DNA of 64,000 nucleotides from Sphingomonas sp. SUN019 (lineage in GTDB: Bacteria > Pseudomonadota > Alphaproteobacteria > Sphingomonadales > Sphingomonadaceae). The stretch covers positions 1,240,001-1,304,000 of the forward strand of contig NZ_CP096971.1 of the NCBI RefSeq assembly GCF_024758705.1, given 5' to 3'. The translations under genes and the position numbers were made by a program. Below the pieces are notes generated by a model that was given only the letters and a program-made list of their open reading frames with translations, ran no database searches and was not told the origin of the DNA. Shown here in pieces: positions 54,480 to 63,667 of the stretch. Position 1 is the first letter of the stretch. The number at the start of each line of letters is the position of its first letter.

Positions 54480-56554
54480 TATTGTTCGCGCTTTTCTGGA
54501 TCGGCAGTTTCCCGATTGTTGAGCCAGAAGTCGAACCAGTCGAGATTGCGTTCGTAGACCGCAAGCCGGTGCGCGGGTTGCGACTTCACGTGGTATTCGC
54601 CGGGATAGATATACAGGTCGACCGGCACGCGCGCTTCCTCGAGCGCCGCCATCGATACCATGCCGCCGAGATATTCAGTCGCGGACCATTGAAACAACAT
54701 CGGCACGCGGAAGCGCTCGGCATTCGGGACCATTGCGATTGGCCGGTAGAACGCGCCTTGATCGCCGGCGAACGGGGGATAGCCCAGCTCACGAAACTGC
54801 CGCTGCAGCGAATGCCCGCCCAACGCCAAGACCGTTGGGTCGATCACCGGCGTTCCAAGCGCCGCAACGCTGAAGAGATTGCTGGTCGCAAGCGCGTAGA
54901 CGGCGCTCGATGCCGCATCGCTAATACCGGTCGCGCCGAGCCGGGCCATATCGATCCTGACCCTGCCGCGTGCAGCGGCGACGCCCGCTTCGAGATTTGC
55001 TTGCTGCAGACGGCGCTCGCCATTGTCCCGTTCTGCGGCGCGATACGATTGCGCGGTGACTCTGGTCGCCGGATCGCTCGCTACATAGCGGTCGAAGCTG
55101 GCTTCCTCGAGGCTCAGCACCGCAAAACCGCGCGCCGCCAGCGCAAAGATGGGATATTCGTCCCCGACCCCGCCGCGTAGAAATCCCCGCGTTCGATACT
55201 GGACCACGATCATCGGAAAGCCTTGCGTCGGGGGCGGTCCGCCCGGCACGACAAGATCACCGTAGCCCTCGGCACCACCAAGGCTTTGCCAGCGCAGACG
55301 CTCGACCCGGGCGAGGCGGTGGCCAGTAAATCCGGGGTTAGGGTCGAAGATAATATCCTGCGCCCCGGTCACGGTATCCAGCGTCCAGAGACGACGCGGC
55401 TGACGCGATGCTTCGCGACCGCAAACCAGACGCGATTCGGTCATCGTGCAGCCCGTCAACGCGTCCTCGGTGGCGAACAGTCTCCGAGGCACCTGCCCTG
55501 CCTGCCACCGGTAGATCGCCGTCAGGCTGTCTGCCCATCCCTCACGCCGCAGGTAGATGACGGCACCATCCGTCAACCATACGTTGAAAAGCAGGCCTCT
55601 GCAGGTCGGGTGCAAGCATTTTTCGGCAATGCTGTTGTTTTCCCTGATTAGAATCCGCGCCGAAAACCAGAAGCGCTCCGGGTCGCTCGCCATCAGCGCG
55701 GCCCGGCGACCGGACCCATCCGCTGCAAAGGCGAAGGCACCGGCCGGCCGACCGGGGACTGTTTCTGGATCGACCAGCGCTCGCTCGGTCGCGGTTGCCG
55801 ATCGTTCGTCGGCTTGACCAACAGACTCGACGCGATAGGCGATGCCGAGGTTGCTCGGTATCATCGGCCGCAGCGCGAACATCGGCGAGATCCGATCGTC
55901 ATAGTGAAAGCCGGTTCGCGCCTCCTTTTTGACCGCCGCTTCGTGGGCCGGAAGCCCCGGCCTGGTTGCGTAGACGATCGCGGTTCCGCTTGGCGTCCAG
56001 GCGAAATCGTCCACGCCGCCCGCCGCCGCGGTCGCGAGCTTCGCCGCGCGGCTCGCGAGATCGATCGCCAGCACCTGTTGCTTGCCCGCGACGGGCTTCA
56101 GGAAGGCCACCAGACGGCCGTCCGGCGACCATTTGGGAGGATTGGGTCGAAAGGCGCCGTTCGGTATCGCCCATCCTCGCGTATTCGGTGCCCATCCGAC
56201 CGGCTGCGCGTCGACCTCGATGATCTTCGGTCCTCCAGCTGATCCGATCGTGACAACGACGAGGGCCTGGCAGTAGGTGTTGCTTGCGACATCGCCACGC
56301 CGGACCAAAAGCGCGATCCGCGAACCGTCGGGCGAGATGCCGAAAGCAGTCCCCTGTGTCTGGCTGGCGTCGCTCTGGCCGACATCGCGCAACGCCACGA
56401 GATCGCCGGGCGTTACTGCCGCGCCGCCCGCGGATCGGCTGGCAGGCGAAAACGGCGAGCACGCGTGGGCTGTCCCAGCCATCGAGGCGAACGCGCCAGC
56501 GGCGAGCGCGAAGGCAAGACGCGCGCCGAAACGTCCTAACAACGTCCGCATCAT
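54365..56554 (-). CDS. Lasso peptide isopeptidase (AtxE2-like)
   Basis: A secreted or periplasmic prolyl-oligopeptidase-fold enzyme of 729 residues with a signal peptide (LAFALAAGAFASMAGTAHA), a beta-propeller half and a hydrolase half. Ser545 (GISDAASS), Glu627 (WSATEYLG) and His655 (PGEYHV) have the same spacings as the triad I recall for AtxE2 (Ser527, Glu610, His638). The enzyme cuts the macrolactam bond and so linearises the lasso peptide. It is the last gene of the TonB receptor operon, sharing one base with it. Confidence 0.85.
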   Translation of the reverse strand: MMRTLLGRFGARLAFALAAGAFASMAGTAHACSPFSPASRSAGGAAVTPGDLVALRDVGQSDASQTQGTAFGISPDGSRIALLVRRGDVASNTYCQALVVVTIGSAGGPKIIEVDAQPVGWAPNTRGWAIPNGAFRPNPPKWSPDGRLVAFLKPVAGKQQVLAIDLASRAAKLATAAAGGVDDFAWTPSGTAIVYATRPGLPAHEAAVKKEARTGFHYDDRISPMFALRPMIPSNLGIAYRVESVGQADERSATATERALVDPETVPGRPAGAFAFAADGSGRRAALMASDPERFWFSARILIRENNSIAEKCLHPTCRGLLFNVWLTDGAVIYLRREGWADSLTAIYRWQAGQVPRRLFATEDALTGCTMTESRLVCGREASRQPRRLWTLDTVTGAQDIIFDPNPGFTGHRLARVERLRWQSLGGAEGYGDLVVPGGPPPTQGFPMIVVQYRTRGFLRGGVGDEYPIFALAARGFAVLSLEEASFDRYVASDPATRVTAQSYRAAERDNGERRLQQANLEAGVAAARGRVRIDMARLGATGISDAASSAVYALATSNLFSVAALGTPVIDPTVLALGGHSLQRQFRELGYPPFAGDQGAFYRPIAMVPNAERFRVPMLFQWSATEYLGGMVSMAALEEARVPVDLYIYPGEYHVKSQPAHRLAVYERNLDWFDFWLNNRETADPEKREQYQRWRALRDQACAATPLARIALQLCNQASTSTSADSRG

Positions 56555-59106
56555 CAGAATCGCCGCGTGAGCTGAACGCCGATGACGCGACCGACCGCCG
56601 AATAATTGGTAGAATCGTAGGGCGTCGCATAAGCGAACCCGGTGTTGATCGCAGAGGGCAGATCATTGAGCGCATTGCGGACCGACAGCGCCAATTCGGT
56701 GCCGCTCAGCCAACCTTGCTCCGCGAGCCGGGCGCGGAGCGCCACGTCGACCGTTGTTTGACCGGACACCGACCGCGGCGTGGCAGCGCGTCGATCATCG
56801 ACTTCGCCGACGTAGTTCACATAACCCGCGAGCGTCAGCCGCGGACTCGTCCACGTCAGGCCGCCACGACCGCGAAATCGCGGCGGGTAGAATATCCTGC
56901 CCGCCAGCTGCACCGGCGAAAGCCCGGGAATAAGGACGCGGCTGCTCGTCAGATGGCTCGCATCGATCGTCACCGCGATCGACCGGCCGCCCTCCATCTG
57001 GTGCGTATAGCTGGCCGCGACATCGACGCCCGAGGCCTTCTCGCGAGCGACGTTGCGGTAGCGTTGATCGACGATCGCGACCACTTCCGCCGGATCGAAG
57101 GGCCTGCCGGTCTGGTTCTGCAAACCGGCGCTCGTCGCCGCGATGGCGTCATTGACCTGCGTCACGCTCGGCGACGCCAGGATGAACGCAGCGTAGATCG
57201 GGTTGCCGAGTGAGCCGAACAGGCTGTCGATCGGCAACTGGACCCTGTCGGTAAAGTCGACGTTGAAATAGCCAATGCTGAACCGTGCGCCCGGCGCTGC
57301 CACGGGGTGGAAGTCGATCGTCGCCGACCATGTCCTTGCGCGTTCTGGCCTGAGGGTAGCGCTGCCACCATCGACGATCGCGATCGTCGATGGCGGCGGA
57401 AAGGTGACGAACCCGAGATCGCTGGCATTGATGAGATTGAAGAAACTTGGGGAATATTGCTGGTTGAGCGTCGGTGCCTTGAACGATCGACCCCAGGTAG
57501 CTTTCACGTCGATGCCATCGCTCGGCGCGTAGACGATACCAAGTTTCGGGCTGAGAACACCGCTTGGGCCGCCGTATTTCTCGTAACGTCCGGCGACGCT
57601 TAGCGAGAGCTGGCGGAGGCCGGTCGTCGCATTGCTGGCCGATACCAGCGGCAGCGATAGTTCGCCATAGCCGAACACCGTGTGGCGTTCGCGATCGAAG
57701 TCCGCGCTTCCGAGCCGCGTATAGTGATAGGCGGCGTTCCGGATGCCGCCGCCGAACGCAAGACGCGCCTCTCCGCCGGGCAAGGCGAACAAGGCGCCCT
57801 CGGCGCTCGCTTCGACCGTTGCCAGGCGGTTGCACGCGCATCCGGAGAACTGGAGAAACACGGTCCCTGAGGAGTAGTAAAGGCTCTCATAGGCAACGTT
57901 GGTGCGCGCATAGACCCCTTGCAGTGTCGCCTGCCACGCCTCGCCGAGATCGACGATAAGCCTTGGCGCGATCGAATAGGACTCCGTGCGACTGTAGCTT
58001 TCCACACCAAAGTCCCTGGAATCGCCATCGAGCGTAAACGGCGTCGTCCCGAACGAACGCCGATGGGAATACAGACCATCGAGCTCAAAGGTCACGTTGT
58101 GCGCGACCTTCTGATGAAAGTTGACGAGCGCGCTGTGATGATGTTGCTCGCGCAGCAGCGTCGTCGTGGGCGCGAGGCGCTGCGTAATATTGCGTTGTCC
58201 GGCGGTTATCTGATCGCTTTGATTGAAGTTGTACGTCGCAAGCACGCCCCCGCCGCGCCAGACCGTCCCGGCCGTCGCATTATATTGCTGCTCGGTCCCG
58301 CCGCCCTCCGTCGGCACGTCAATCCGCGCGCTCGTCTCGAAGCCGCGAAAATCGCGCTTGAGGATGACGTTCGCGACGCCACCGACCGCGTCCGATCCAT
58401 AGAGCGCCGAGGCGCCGTCGGGCACGATCTCGATCCGCTCGACCGCCGCCAGCGGGATCGTGGAAATGTCGATCGCCTGGGCCGCGCCGTCATAGGCAAG
58501 GCGGTGGCCGTTGAGCAACGTCAGCGTCGCATCGCCCCCGAGACCACGCAGGTTCAGGCTGGATGCCGCGTCGAGGTTCTGATTGTCGCCCGGCGCGCCA
58601 ACGCCAACCTCAGGATTCTGGCCGCCGTTGAAGTTCTGCGGAAGGCTGCGCGCTACCTCGCCCAGATCGCTTTGCCCGGCATCGCGAATCTGCCTTGCGC
58701 TGAGCACTTTCAGCGGGGACGCCGACACGCCGCCGCGAATCCGCGTACCCGTCACGACGACATCGCTGGTGGCGGCCGCGCCAGCACCGGCAGTGGCCGC
58801 CGCGCGGATCAGCACGACGTCGTCGCGGAATTCAGCGATCAAATCAGTCCCCGCGATCAGACGGCGGATGGCGTCGTCTGCGGATAGCCGGCCAACAAGT
58901 CGCGGGGCGCGTTTACCGCTGGCCGCGTCGGCTGCGACGATGATCTCCCGGCCTGTCGCCCTTCCGACCTCGACGAGCGCGCGATCGAGATCTTGCGGCT
59001 CAAGCGCGAAGGCGACCGTCTTCGCGTTGGTCTGCGCACACGCCCGACCGCCCAGCCCGATCGTCATCGCGAGCAGACAACCGGTCGCCAAGAGCCGCTT
59101 TTTCAT
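56554..59106 (-). CDS. FecA-type TonB-dependent receptor of the lasso locus
   Basis: The 850-residue receptor has a signal peptide, an N-terminal secretin/TonB (STN) domain about 27-100 (FALEPQDLDRALVEVGRATG) that marks signalling receptors, the TonB box region SDVVVTGTRI, a plug (LNLRGLGGDATLTLLNGHR, GASALYGSDAVGGVANVILKR) and a barrel ending in VQLTRRF. The start at 59106 has AGGGGAGG; the longer open frame is not supported. It likely imports the lasso peptide and signals its presence to FecR. Confidence 0.9.
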   Translation of the reverse strand: MKKRLLATGCLLAMTIGLGGRACAQTNAKTVAFALEPQDLDRALVEVGRATGREIIVAADAASGKRAPRLVGRLSADDAIRRLIAGTDLIAEFRDDVVLIRAAATAGAGAAATSDVVVTGTRIRGGVSASPLKVLSARQIRDAGQSDLGEVARSLPQNFNGGQNPEVGVGAPGDNQNLDAASSLNLRGLGGDATLTLLNGHRLAYDGAAQAIDISTIPLAAVERIEIVPDGASALYGSDAVGGVANVILKRDFRGFETSARIDVPTEGGGTEQQYNATAGTVWRGGGVLATYNFNQSDQITAGQRNITQRLAPTTTLLREQHHHSALVNFHQKVAHNVTFELDGLYSHRRSFGTTPFTLDGDSRDFGVESYSRTESYSIAPRLIVDLGEAWQATLQGVYARTNVAYESLYYSSGTVFLQFSGCACNRLATVEASAEGALFALPGGEARLAFGGGIRNAAYHYTRLGSADFDRERHTVFGYGELSLPLVSASNATTGLRQLSLSVAGRYEKYGGPSGVLSPKLGIVYAPSDGIDVKATWGRSFKAPTLNQQYSPSFFNLINASDLGFVTFPPPSTIAIVDGGSATLRPERARTWSATIDFHPVAAPGARFSIGYFNVDFTDRVQLPIDSLFGSLGNPIYAAFILASPSVTQVNDAIAATSAGLQNQTGRPFDPAEVVAIVDQRYRNVAREKASGVDVAASYTHQMEGGRSIAVTIDASHLTSSRVLIPGLSPVQLAGRIFYPPRFRGRGGLTWTSPRLTLAGYVNYVGEVDDRRAATPRSVSGQTTVDVALRARLAEQGWLSGTELALSVRNALNDLPSAINTGFAYATPYDSTNYSAVGRVIGVQLTRRF

Positions 59107-59185
59107 TTGAACCTCCCCTGCGCCATGATTGGCGTCTTGGGAGATCGACGCGACGATCCACGGCCACCCTAGGGGTTCGAACGAT

Positions 59186-60175
59186 TTATTTTTGCGTGCG
59201 ACGACGCAGGACGATGCGGCCCGGCGCGCGCGTGTCGACATCGAGGTCGAAGAGCGTGGCCAACCGCTCCGCCAGTTGCCCTGTCTCGCCGACGCGCAGC
59301 GTGCCGGACAGCCTCAGCGCTGCAATCTCGCCGTCGCTGGCGACGATTTTGTCGACGCTGTAGCGGTTCGCCTGCGCCATCACGTCTGCGAGCGGCGTGC
59401 GATCGAACGCCAGGAGCCGCGATGTCCAGGACGGCGCCTCGAGCCGGGGCGCGGGCGGCGACAGCGTGCCGTCGGCGCGGCTTGCGATCGTCTGCCCGGC
59501 TTGCAGCACTATGCGATCCACGCGCGCCGCAGCGCTTTTCTCGACGGGCGTTCGCACCACCTCAACCGCGCCGCGCAGCAGATCGACATCGATCGCATCG
59601 GGCGTACGGAACCTTACGTCGAAGACCGTTCCGCGCGCCGTGACGCGCGTATCGCCGGCAATGACGACGAACCGCCGCCGCTCGTGCTTCACGTCGAACC
59701 GCGCGCGGCCGCGTTCGAGCTGAAGCAGTCGGGTTCCGGCATCGAACCGCACGGTAACAAGGCTGTCGCTGTCCAGCGTAACGATCGAGCCGTCGCTGAG
59801 CGCGATACGGCGCAACTGTCCGGTGACGCTCACGAACTGGGCGCCGTCGTCAGACGCTCGGGCGGCCGGTTCGTACGGCAGGGTCCGGACGATCGTGGCA
59901 AGCGCCAGTCCCGCCGCCAGCAGAAGCGCAGCGCCAATCAAAAGGGGAGTTGACCATCGCTTCGATGGTGCGGGCGGCTCCTTTAGCAGCTTTCCGGCCG
60001 AAAATATCTCCGAGATCCGGTTATAGGCGCGGCGATGGAGCGCACCGCGAGCCAGCCATTGCTCGAACGCGACGTGGTGGAGTCCGGCTTCCGGACCGCG
60101 CATGCGCGCGAACCATGCCGCGGCCTCCGCGCGCAGCTGGCTACGCCCGACTGACGGATTCGTGTCTTCGCTCAT
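59186..60175 (-). CDS. FecR-type anti-sigma/regulator protein
   Basis: The 329-residue protein has an N-terminal DUF4880-like part (AAAWFARMRGPEAG, FEQWLARGALHRRAYNRI), one transmembrane helix (LLIGAALLLAAGLALATIV) and a periplasmic FecR domain (LSDGSIVTLDSDSLVTVRF, VTARGTVFDVRF). It relays the receptor signal across the inner membrane to the sigma factor. Its start overlaps the sigma gene by four bases. Confidence 0.9.
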   Translation of the reverse strand: MSEDTNPSVGRSQLRAEAAAWFARMRGPEAGLHHVAFEQWLARGALHRRAYNRISEIFSAGKLLKEPPAPSKRWSTPLLIGAALLLAAGLALATIVRTLPYEPAARASDDGAQFVSVTGQLRRIALSDGSIVTLDSDSLVTVRFDAGTRLLQLERGRARFDVKHERRRFVVIAGDTRVTARGTVFDVRFRTPDAIDVDLLRGAVEVVRTPVEKSAAARVDRIVLQAGQTIASRADGTLSPPAPRLEAPSWTSRLLAFDRTPLADVMAQANRYSVDKIVASDGEIAALRLSGTLRVGETGQLAERLATLFDLDVDTRAPGRIVLRRRTQK

Positions 60176-60789
60176 TCCCCGAGCGCCTCGTCGAGATGGA
60201 TCAGTGCGCGCGTCATATGATATTCAACCGTAGCGACGGAGATACCCAGCCTGCGAGCGATATCGACGTACGTGGTTTCTTCAACGCGGTGCAGCAGAAA
60301 TACCTCGCGGGTGCGGGGGGTCAGGCCATCGAGCGCGGCACGATAGCAACGCATCAGGTCTTGCGCCTTGATCGCATGTTCCTGTTCGGGCGGCACGATT
60401 GGCAACGTGCAATCGTCGAGCGCGACGTGATCAAGGCCGCGCGGACCGCGGCGACGCGTGCGATCGACAATGAGGTTTCGGACGATGCGTTGCAGATACG
60501 CTTCGGGTCGCCGCAGCGGGATCGGGTGCCGGACCGACGCGAGCCTGGCGAAGGCCTCCTGCAACAGGTCCGCCGCCTCGTCGGCATCATGGATCCGCCG
60601 ACGAAGATACCGCGCCAATCGCGGCTGCTCCGCGCGGAACAGGTCTGAAAGCCAAGTCGTGGCGCGCGGCACGCGGGCCCGGTTTGCACCGTCAACCACG
60701 GTCGATACGGCAATCGTTGCCTTGGCCGCTCTCGGGCGTGAAGCCTGGAAACATACATCACTCGCGCATAAAGCGGTGCTGGCACGCAC
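60172..60789 (-). CDS. FecI-type ECF sigma factor
   Basis: Region 2 is visible as YLRRRIHDADEAADLLQEAFARLASV and region 4 as LTPRTREVFLLHRVEETTYVDIARRLGISVATVEYHMTRAL (cited by its motif GISVATVEYH). The start may be internal, since the first 45 residues have no sigma homology. Overlap with fecR suggests coupled expression. It should transcribe the receptor-isopeptidase operon. Confidence 0.85.
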   Translation of the reverse strand: MRASTALCASDVCFQASRPRAAKATIAVSTVVDGANRARVPRATTWLSDLFRAEQPRLARYLRRRIHDADEAADLLQEAFARLASVRHPIPLRRPEAYLQRIVRNLIVDRTRRRGPRGLDHVALDDCTLPIVPPEQEHAIKAQDLMRCYRAALDGLTPRTREVFLLHRVEETTYVDIARRLGISVATVEYHMTRALIHLDEALGE

Positions 60790-61052
60790 CGCGTTTCCGC
60801 GTCGGCGGGCCTGCCTGGCCTGCGCCAGATGCCCGGAGCTGCCGCCAGACCCTCAAGGTCGGGCGCGAGTGAATTGCCAAGCCGAGGCTATCGCAGCGAG
60901 ACGACGCCTTGGCCTGTCGTCATGGTGCCGTATCGCATGGCTCGCTGCAATAGCGGTCACCTTCGTTTATGGCGCGAAGAAGCAAGGCGCATCAATCAGT
61001 CGCATTTTATCTTTTGCGCCGACTAGCGCTCGCGGCTCGACAAGATTGCAAG

Positions 61053-61634
61053 TCAGCCGTGCGGGACTGCGGCGATGAGAACGCCGTCGGGCGTGTAGGA
61101 ATGATCCCCGACGACGTAGCCGGTCAAAAGATCACCAGCCTTCAGCCGGGCGTCGGTGCCCTTGCTGAGCAGCCCGAGGACGCCGAAGCTCAGTACGCCG
61201 AGCACGACGCCAGCAGTATTGCCGTCGCCTTCATGCCCTTGCGTTCCCGACACTTCGATCCGACCGCCCGGGGCATCGATGTATAGAAGGCGAGAGCTGA
61301 GGCGCCCTTTGCCGCCGGCAATCCCTGTGCCGCTGGACGCGAGCACTTCGCCCCAGGCGGTCGCGCCGATCGGCACGATGGTTGCGCCATCGACGACGAC
61401 CGCCTTGTTGACCCGCAGCTTGAACCGCTCGCCTGGCTTTGCTGTTCGCCCCGTCACTTCCTTCGTGACCATCAGTTCGACCGGGGTCTGAGCGGTCAGC
61501 AGAATCGTTTGGGGGCGCGCAACAATAAGATTCGTCGCCACCGGCTGCGCCGCCAACGTCGTGCCCGCGCACAATGCAAGCAGCGCGGCAGCCGCCGACG
61601 CCGGACGAAAGGTCCTCAATCGACCGGAGGTCAC
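61053..61634 (-). CDS. Secreted glycine-rich protein, paralog of the protein at 62067
   Basis: A signal peptide (AAAALLALCAGTTLA) leads into a beta-rich protein of 193 residues. PGERFKLRVNKAVVVDGATIVPIGATAWGEV (given by its pattern PxGxxxxGEV) followed by GKGRLSSRLLYIDAPGGRIEVSG parallels the paralog. A hydrophobic stretch (VVLGVLSFGVLGLL) lies near the end. Function unknown. It overlaps the middle gene by four bases. Confidence 0.65.
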   Translation of the reverse strand: MTSGRLRTFRPASAAAALLALCAGTTLAAQPVATNLIVARPQTILLTAQTPVELMVTKEVTGRTAKPGERFKLRVNKAVVVDGATIVPIGATAWGEVLASSGTGIAGGKGRLSSRLLYIDAPGGRIEVSGTQGHEGDGNTAGVVLGVLSFGVLGLLSKGTDARLKAGDLLTGYVVGDHSYTPDGVLIAAVPHG

Positions 61635-62041
61635 CGGGTCGGCGGGGTGGCCGGAGCGACCTCACCTGGTGCGAGAAACTTGATCGCCGTCCCGGTGGCA
61701 TTCGTCTTGCCCCAGCTTACCGCGGTGACGTGCGCGTTGCCGTAGTTCGCCTTGATGACCGCGTCCGCACCGAGCTTCTGACCGCGTTCCCACAGCTCGC
61801 GGTAGATTTTCTCCTGTGACGGTGACTTGCTGAACATCGTCGCCTTGCGGACCCCGGCCTTTACCTCGCCCAGCACTTTGTACGGCCGATCGGTGATGTC
61901 GTATGGAAACACCGGGACGCCTACATCTTCGTTGACAAGCGAGGTTTGCGTGGGCGCCACCGGTGTGGAAGCGGGAGCGGTCTGAGCGGAAGCCGCGCTT
62001 ACGCAGGCTGCCGCCAGCAGTGCGACCATCATCATTTTCAT
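61631..62041 (-). CDS. Secreted YbjQ-like small protein
   Basis: Signal peptide MKMMMVALLAAACVSAASA, then a domain with YDITDRPYKVLGEVKAGVRKA and LWERGQKLGADAVIKANYGN, like heavy-metal-binding/YbjQ or UPF0145-type folds. The ATG at 62041 is preferred. It sits between two paralogous secreted proteins, 25 bases behind the first. Confidence 0.65.
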   Translation of the reverse strand: MKMMMVALLAAACVSAASAQTAPASTPVAPTQTSLVNEDVGVPVFPYDITDRPYKVLGEVKAGVRKATMFSKSPSQEKIYRELWERGQKLGADAVIKANYGNAHVTAVSWGKTNATGTAIKFLAPGEVAPATPPTR

Positions 62042-62066
62042 TGCGAATGCCTTTCGTTGCGGATCA

Positions 62067-62714
62067 TTACTTCTTGACGATCGCCGCTGCCGGCGTGAGC
62101 GCTGGGGCGGATACCGCGACGGGTGCGGGAGCCGCGATCGGAACATTCATCGGCGCGGGCGCACCACCGGCGAAGGCGACCGGCAGATCCTCATCGACAA
62201 ACGCCGTCACCGGCGCACCGAGCGGAATGGCCGCGCTCGTCCCTGTAGTGAAGAAACCGGCAATCGGAAGCAGCGCGACGGCGCCGATGACGCCGGCGGT
62301 CCCGGTCTTACCTTTGTCATCTAGCTGTCCGCTCAGGCGGATCTGTCGGCCGTTGGCACGGACGTAGAGAACGCGCGCGTTGATGGCCCCGGATTTGCCC
62401 CACATGCCCTTGTTGCGCACTTCGGTCACTTCGCCGGTGGCTGGACTCCCCGCAGGGATAACGATCTGGCCGTTGACCATGACCGGCTCCGCGACCGCCA
62501 TCTGGAACCGCTGGCCGACGCGCAGCTTCTTGCCTTTGGTGGTCAGCGGTTCGCTCATCGTCAGCGAAACCGACGTTCCGCTACGCAGAACATCCTGCAC
62601 CGGCGCCCCGACGACGATCGGCGCGGCGGTCGGCGTCACCGGAACCACCTGCGCGCCCGCGATCGCCGGCGCAACCAAAAGCGCGCCCGAAAGCGCGATC
62701 ACGACCCTGTACAT
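62067..62714 (-). CDS. Secreted protein, paralog of the protein at 61053
   Basis: Signal peptide (VIALSGALLVAPAIAGA), then GQRFQMAVAEPVMVNGQIVIPAGSPATGEV (given by its pattern IPxGxxxxGEV) and INARVLYVRANGRQIRLSG, the same two motifs as its paralog; Pro/Ala-rich C-terminus. It is the first gene of the three-gene unit. Function unknown. Confidence 0.65.
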   Translation of the reverse strand: MYRVVIALSGALLVAPAIAGAQVVPVTPTAAPIVVGAPVQDVLRSGTSVSLTMSEPLTTKGKKLRVGQRFQMAVAEPVMVNGQIVIPAGSPATGEVTEVRNKGMWGKSGAINARVLYVRANGRQIRLSGQLDDKGKTGTAGVIGAVALLPIAGFFTTGTSAAIPLGAPVTAFVDEDLPVAFAGGAPAPMNVPIAAPAPVAVSAPALTPAAAIVKK

Positions 62715-62782
62715 TGAAGCCCCCTTCTGATTCGGCCATCCCCATGACCGATGGCATCAGAGACGAGTAATTCCGTACCTTG

Positions 62783-63028
62783 TCAACGTCCTGCTGCGCT
62801 AACCCGATCGACGCCGCGCAACGCTTCCCGACAATGCACATCATTCGGTTCACGCTCGTCGAGTGCTTCGGCGTCTCCGTCGTCCTCAAATTCAGAATCG
62901 CCATCAAGGTAATCAAGTTGATCGCTGACTTGATGCGCGAGCCTGCGGATCAGAGGCGTGGGCAGCGCAAGGATACAGACGATCAGCGACTCGACGCGAT
63001 CGTCGGCATGCCGCGCCGCGTTGCGCAT
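62783..63028 (-). CDS. Small acidic protein behind a radC remnant
   Basis: The 81-residue frame starts with an ATG overlapping the stop of the RadC remnant (TGATG) and contains QVSDQLDYLDGDSEFEDDGD, an acidic pattern I recall from small sphingomonad mobile-element genes. No known function. Confidence 0.5.
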   Translation of the reverse strand: MRNAARHADDRVESLIVCILALPTPLIRRLAHQVSDQLDYLDGDSEFEDDGDAEALDEREPNDVHCREALRGVDRVSAAGR

Positions 63029-63228
63029 CAAATCAAACCCCGCGATGGCAGACTGACGTTGCCGCTCGCGCCAATCATGATGTGCTCGTGTCCGCAGATC
63101 CCCAGTCGTTTTCGCGCATTAATGCCTGCACGGGTCATTTCGATGTCGGATCTGCTCCGCGACGGGTCACCGCTCGGGTGGTTGTGGACGAGGCTCCGGT
63201 CGCACCGTTGAAACCGAACGCTCAGACG
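63028..63228 (-). pseudogene. RadC C-terminal remnant
   Basis: The minus-strand frame reads LVHNHPSGDPSRSRSDIEMTR, then LGICGHEHIMIGASGNVSL and RGLI, a good match to the JAB/MPN metal site and C-terminus of RadC. A TGA stop lies three codons before the visible start, and the N-terminal half is missing, so it cannot be whole. RadC-like genes are frequent on integrative conjugative elements. Confidence 0.75.
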
Positions 63229-63667
63229 TCACTGTGGAACCGGTACTTCTGCGCCGAACACCGCCGCGGCCGCTCGCAAGATCGCACGAAATCACAGAAT
63301 GCATCGTCAACCGCAGCAATCATCGCGACTTGCGCTCCGGCGATCGCGCTCATCGCGTGAAAATCGCGTGCCAGCCGGAGAAGGACGCCAATCGGTTGAG
63401 GCCGGTTTCCGGCGCTGGTCTTCTCCTGCGAGGAGCAGTGTTGCTCGGTCCGCTCAGAGAGAACTTCCATGGACGAGGGTTTAGGGTGCAGACGATCGGT
63501 GCCGGTAGCGCTGGTCACAACCAGTCCGGGCGATCGACGCGGGCCTCTCCGTTGCTCCCGGAGCACCTTGCCGACGCGATCGTCGCGTGCCTTCGCCGGC
63601 GACGCGCGCGCCGCCAGCCCTCGGACGACGGCCACGGCCTCTGCATGCCGCCGATCGTAGTCGCGAC

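Noticed and set aside
54365..56554. Reading the isopeptidase as a general prolyl oligopeptidase or dipeptidyl peptidase
   Set aside because: Triad spacing and the lasso context fit AtxE2 better.
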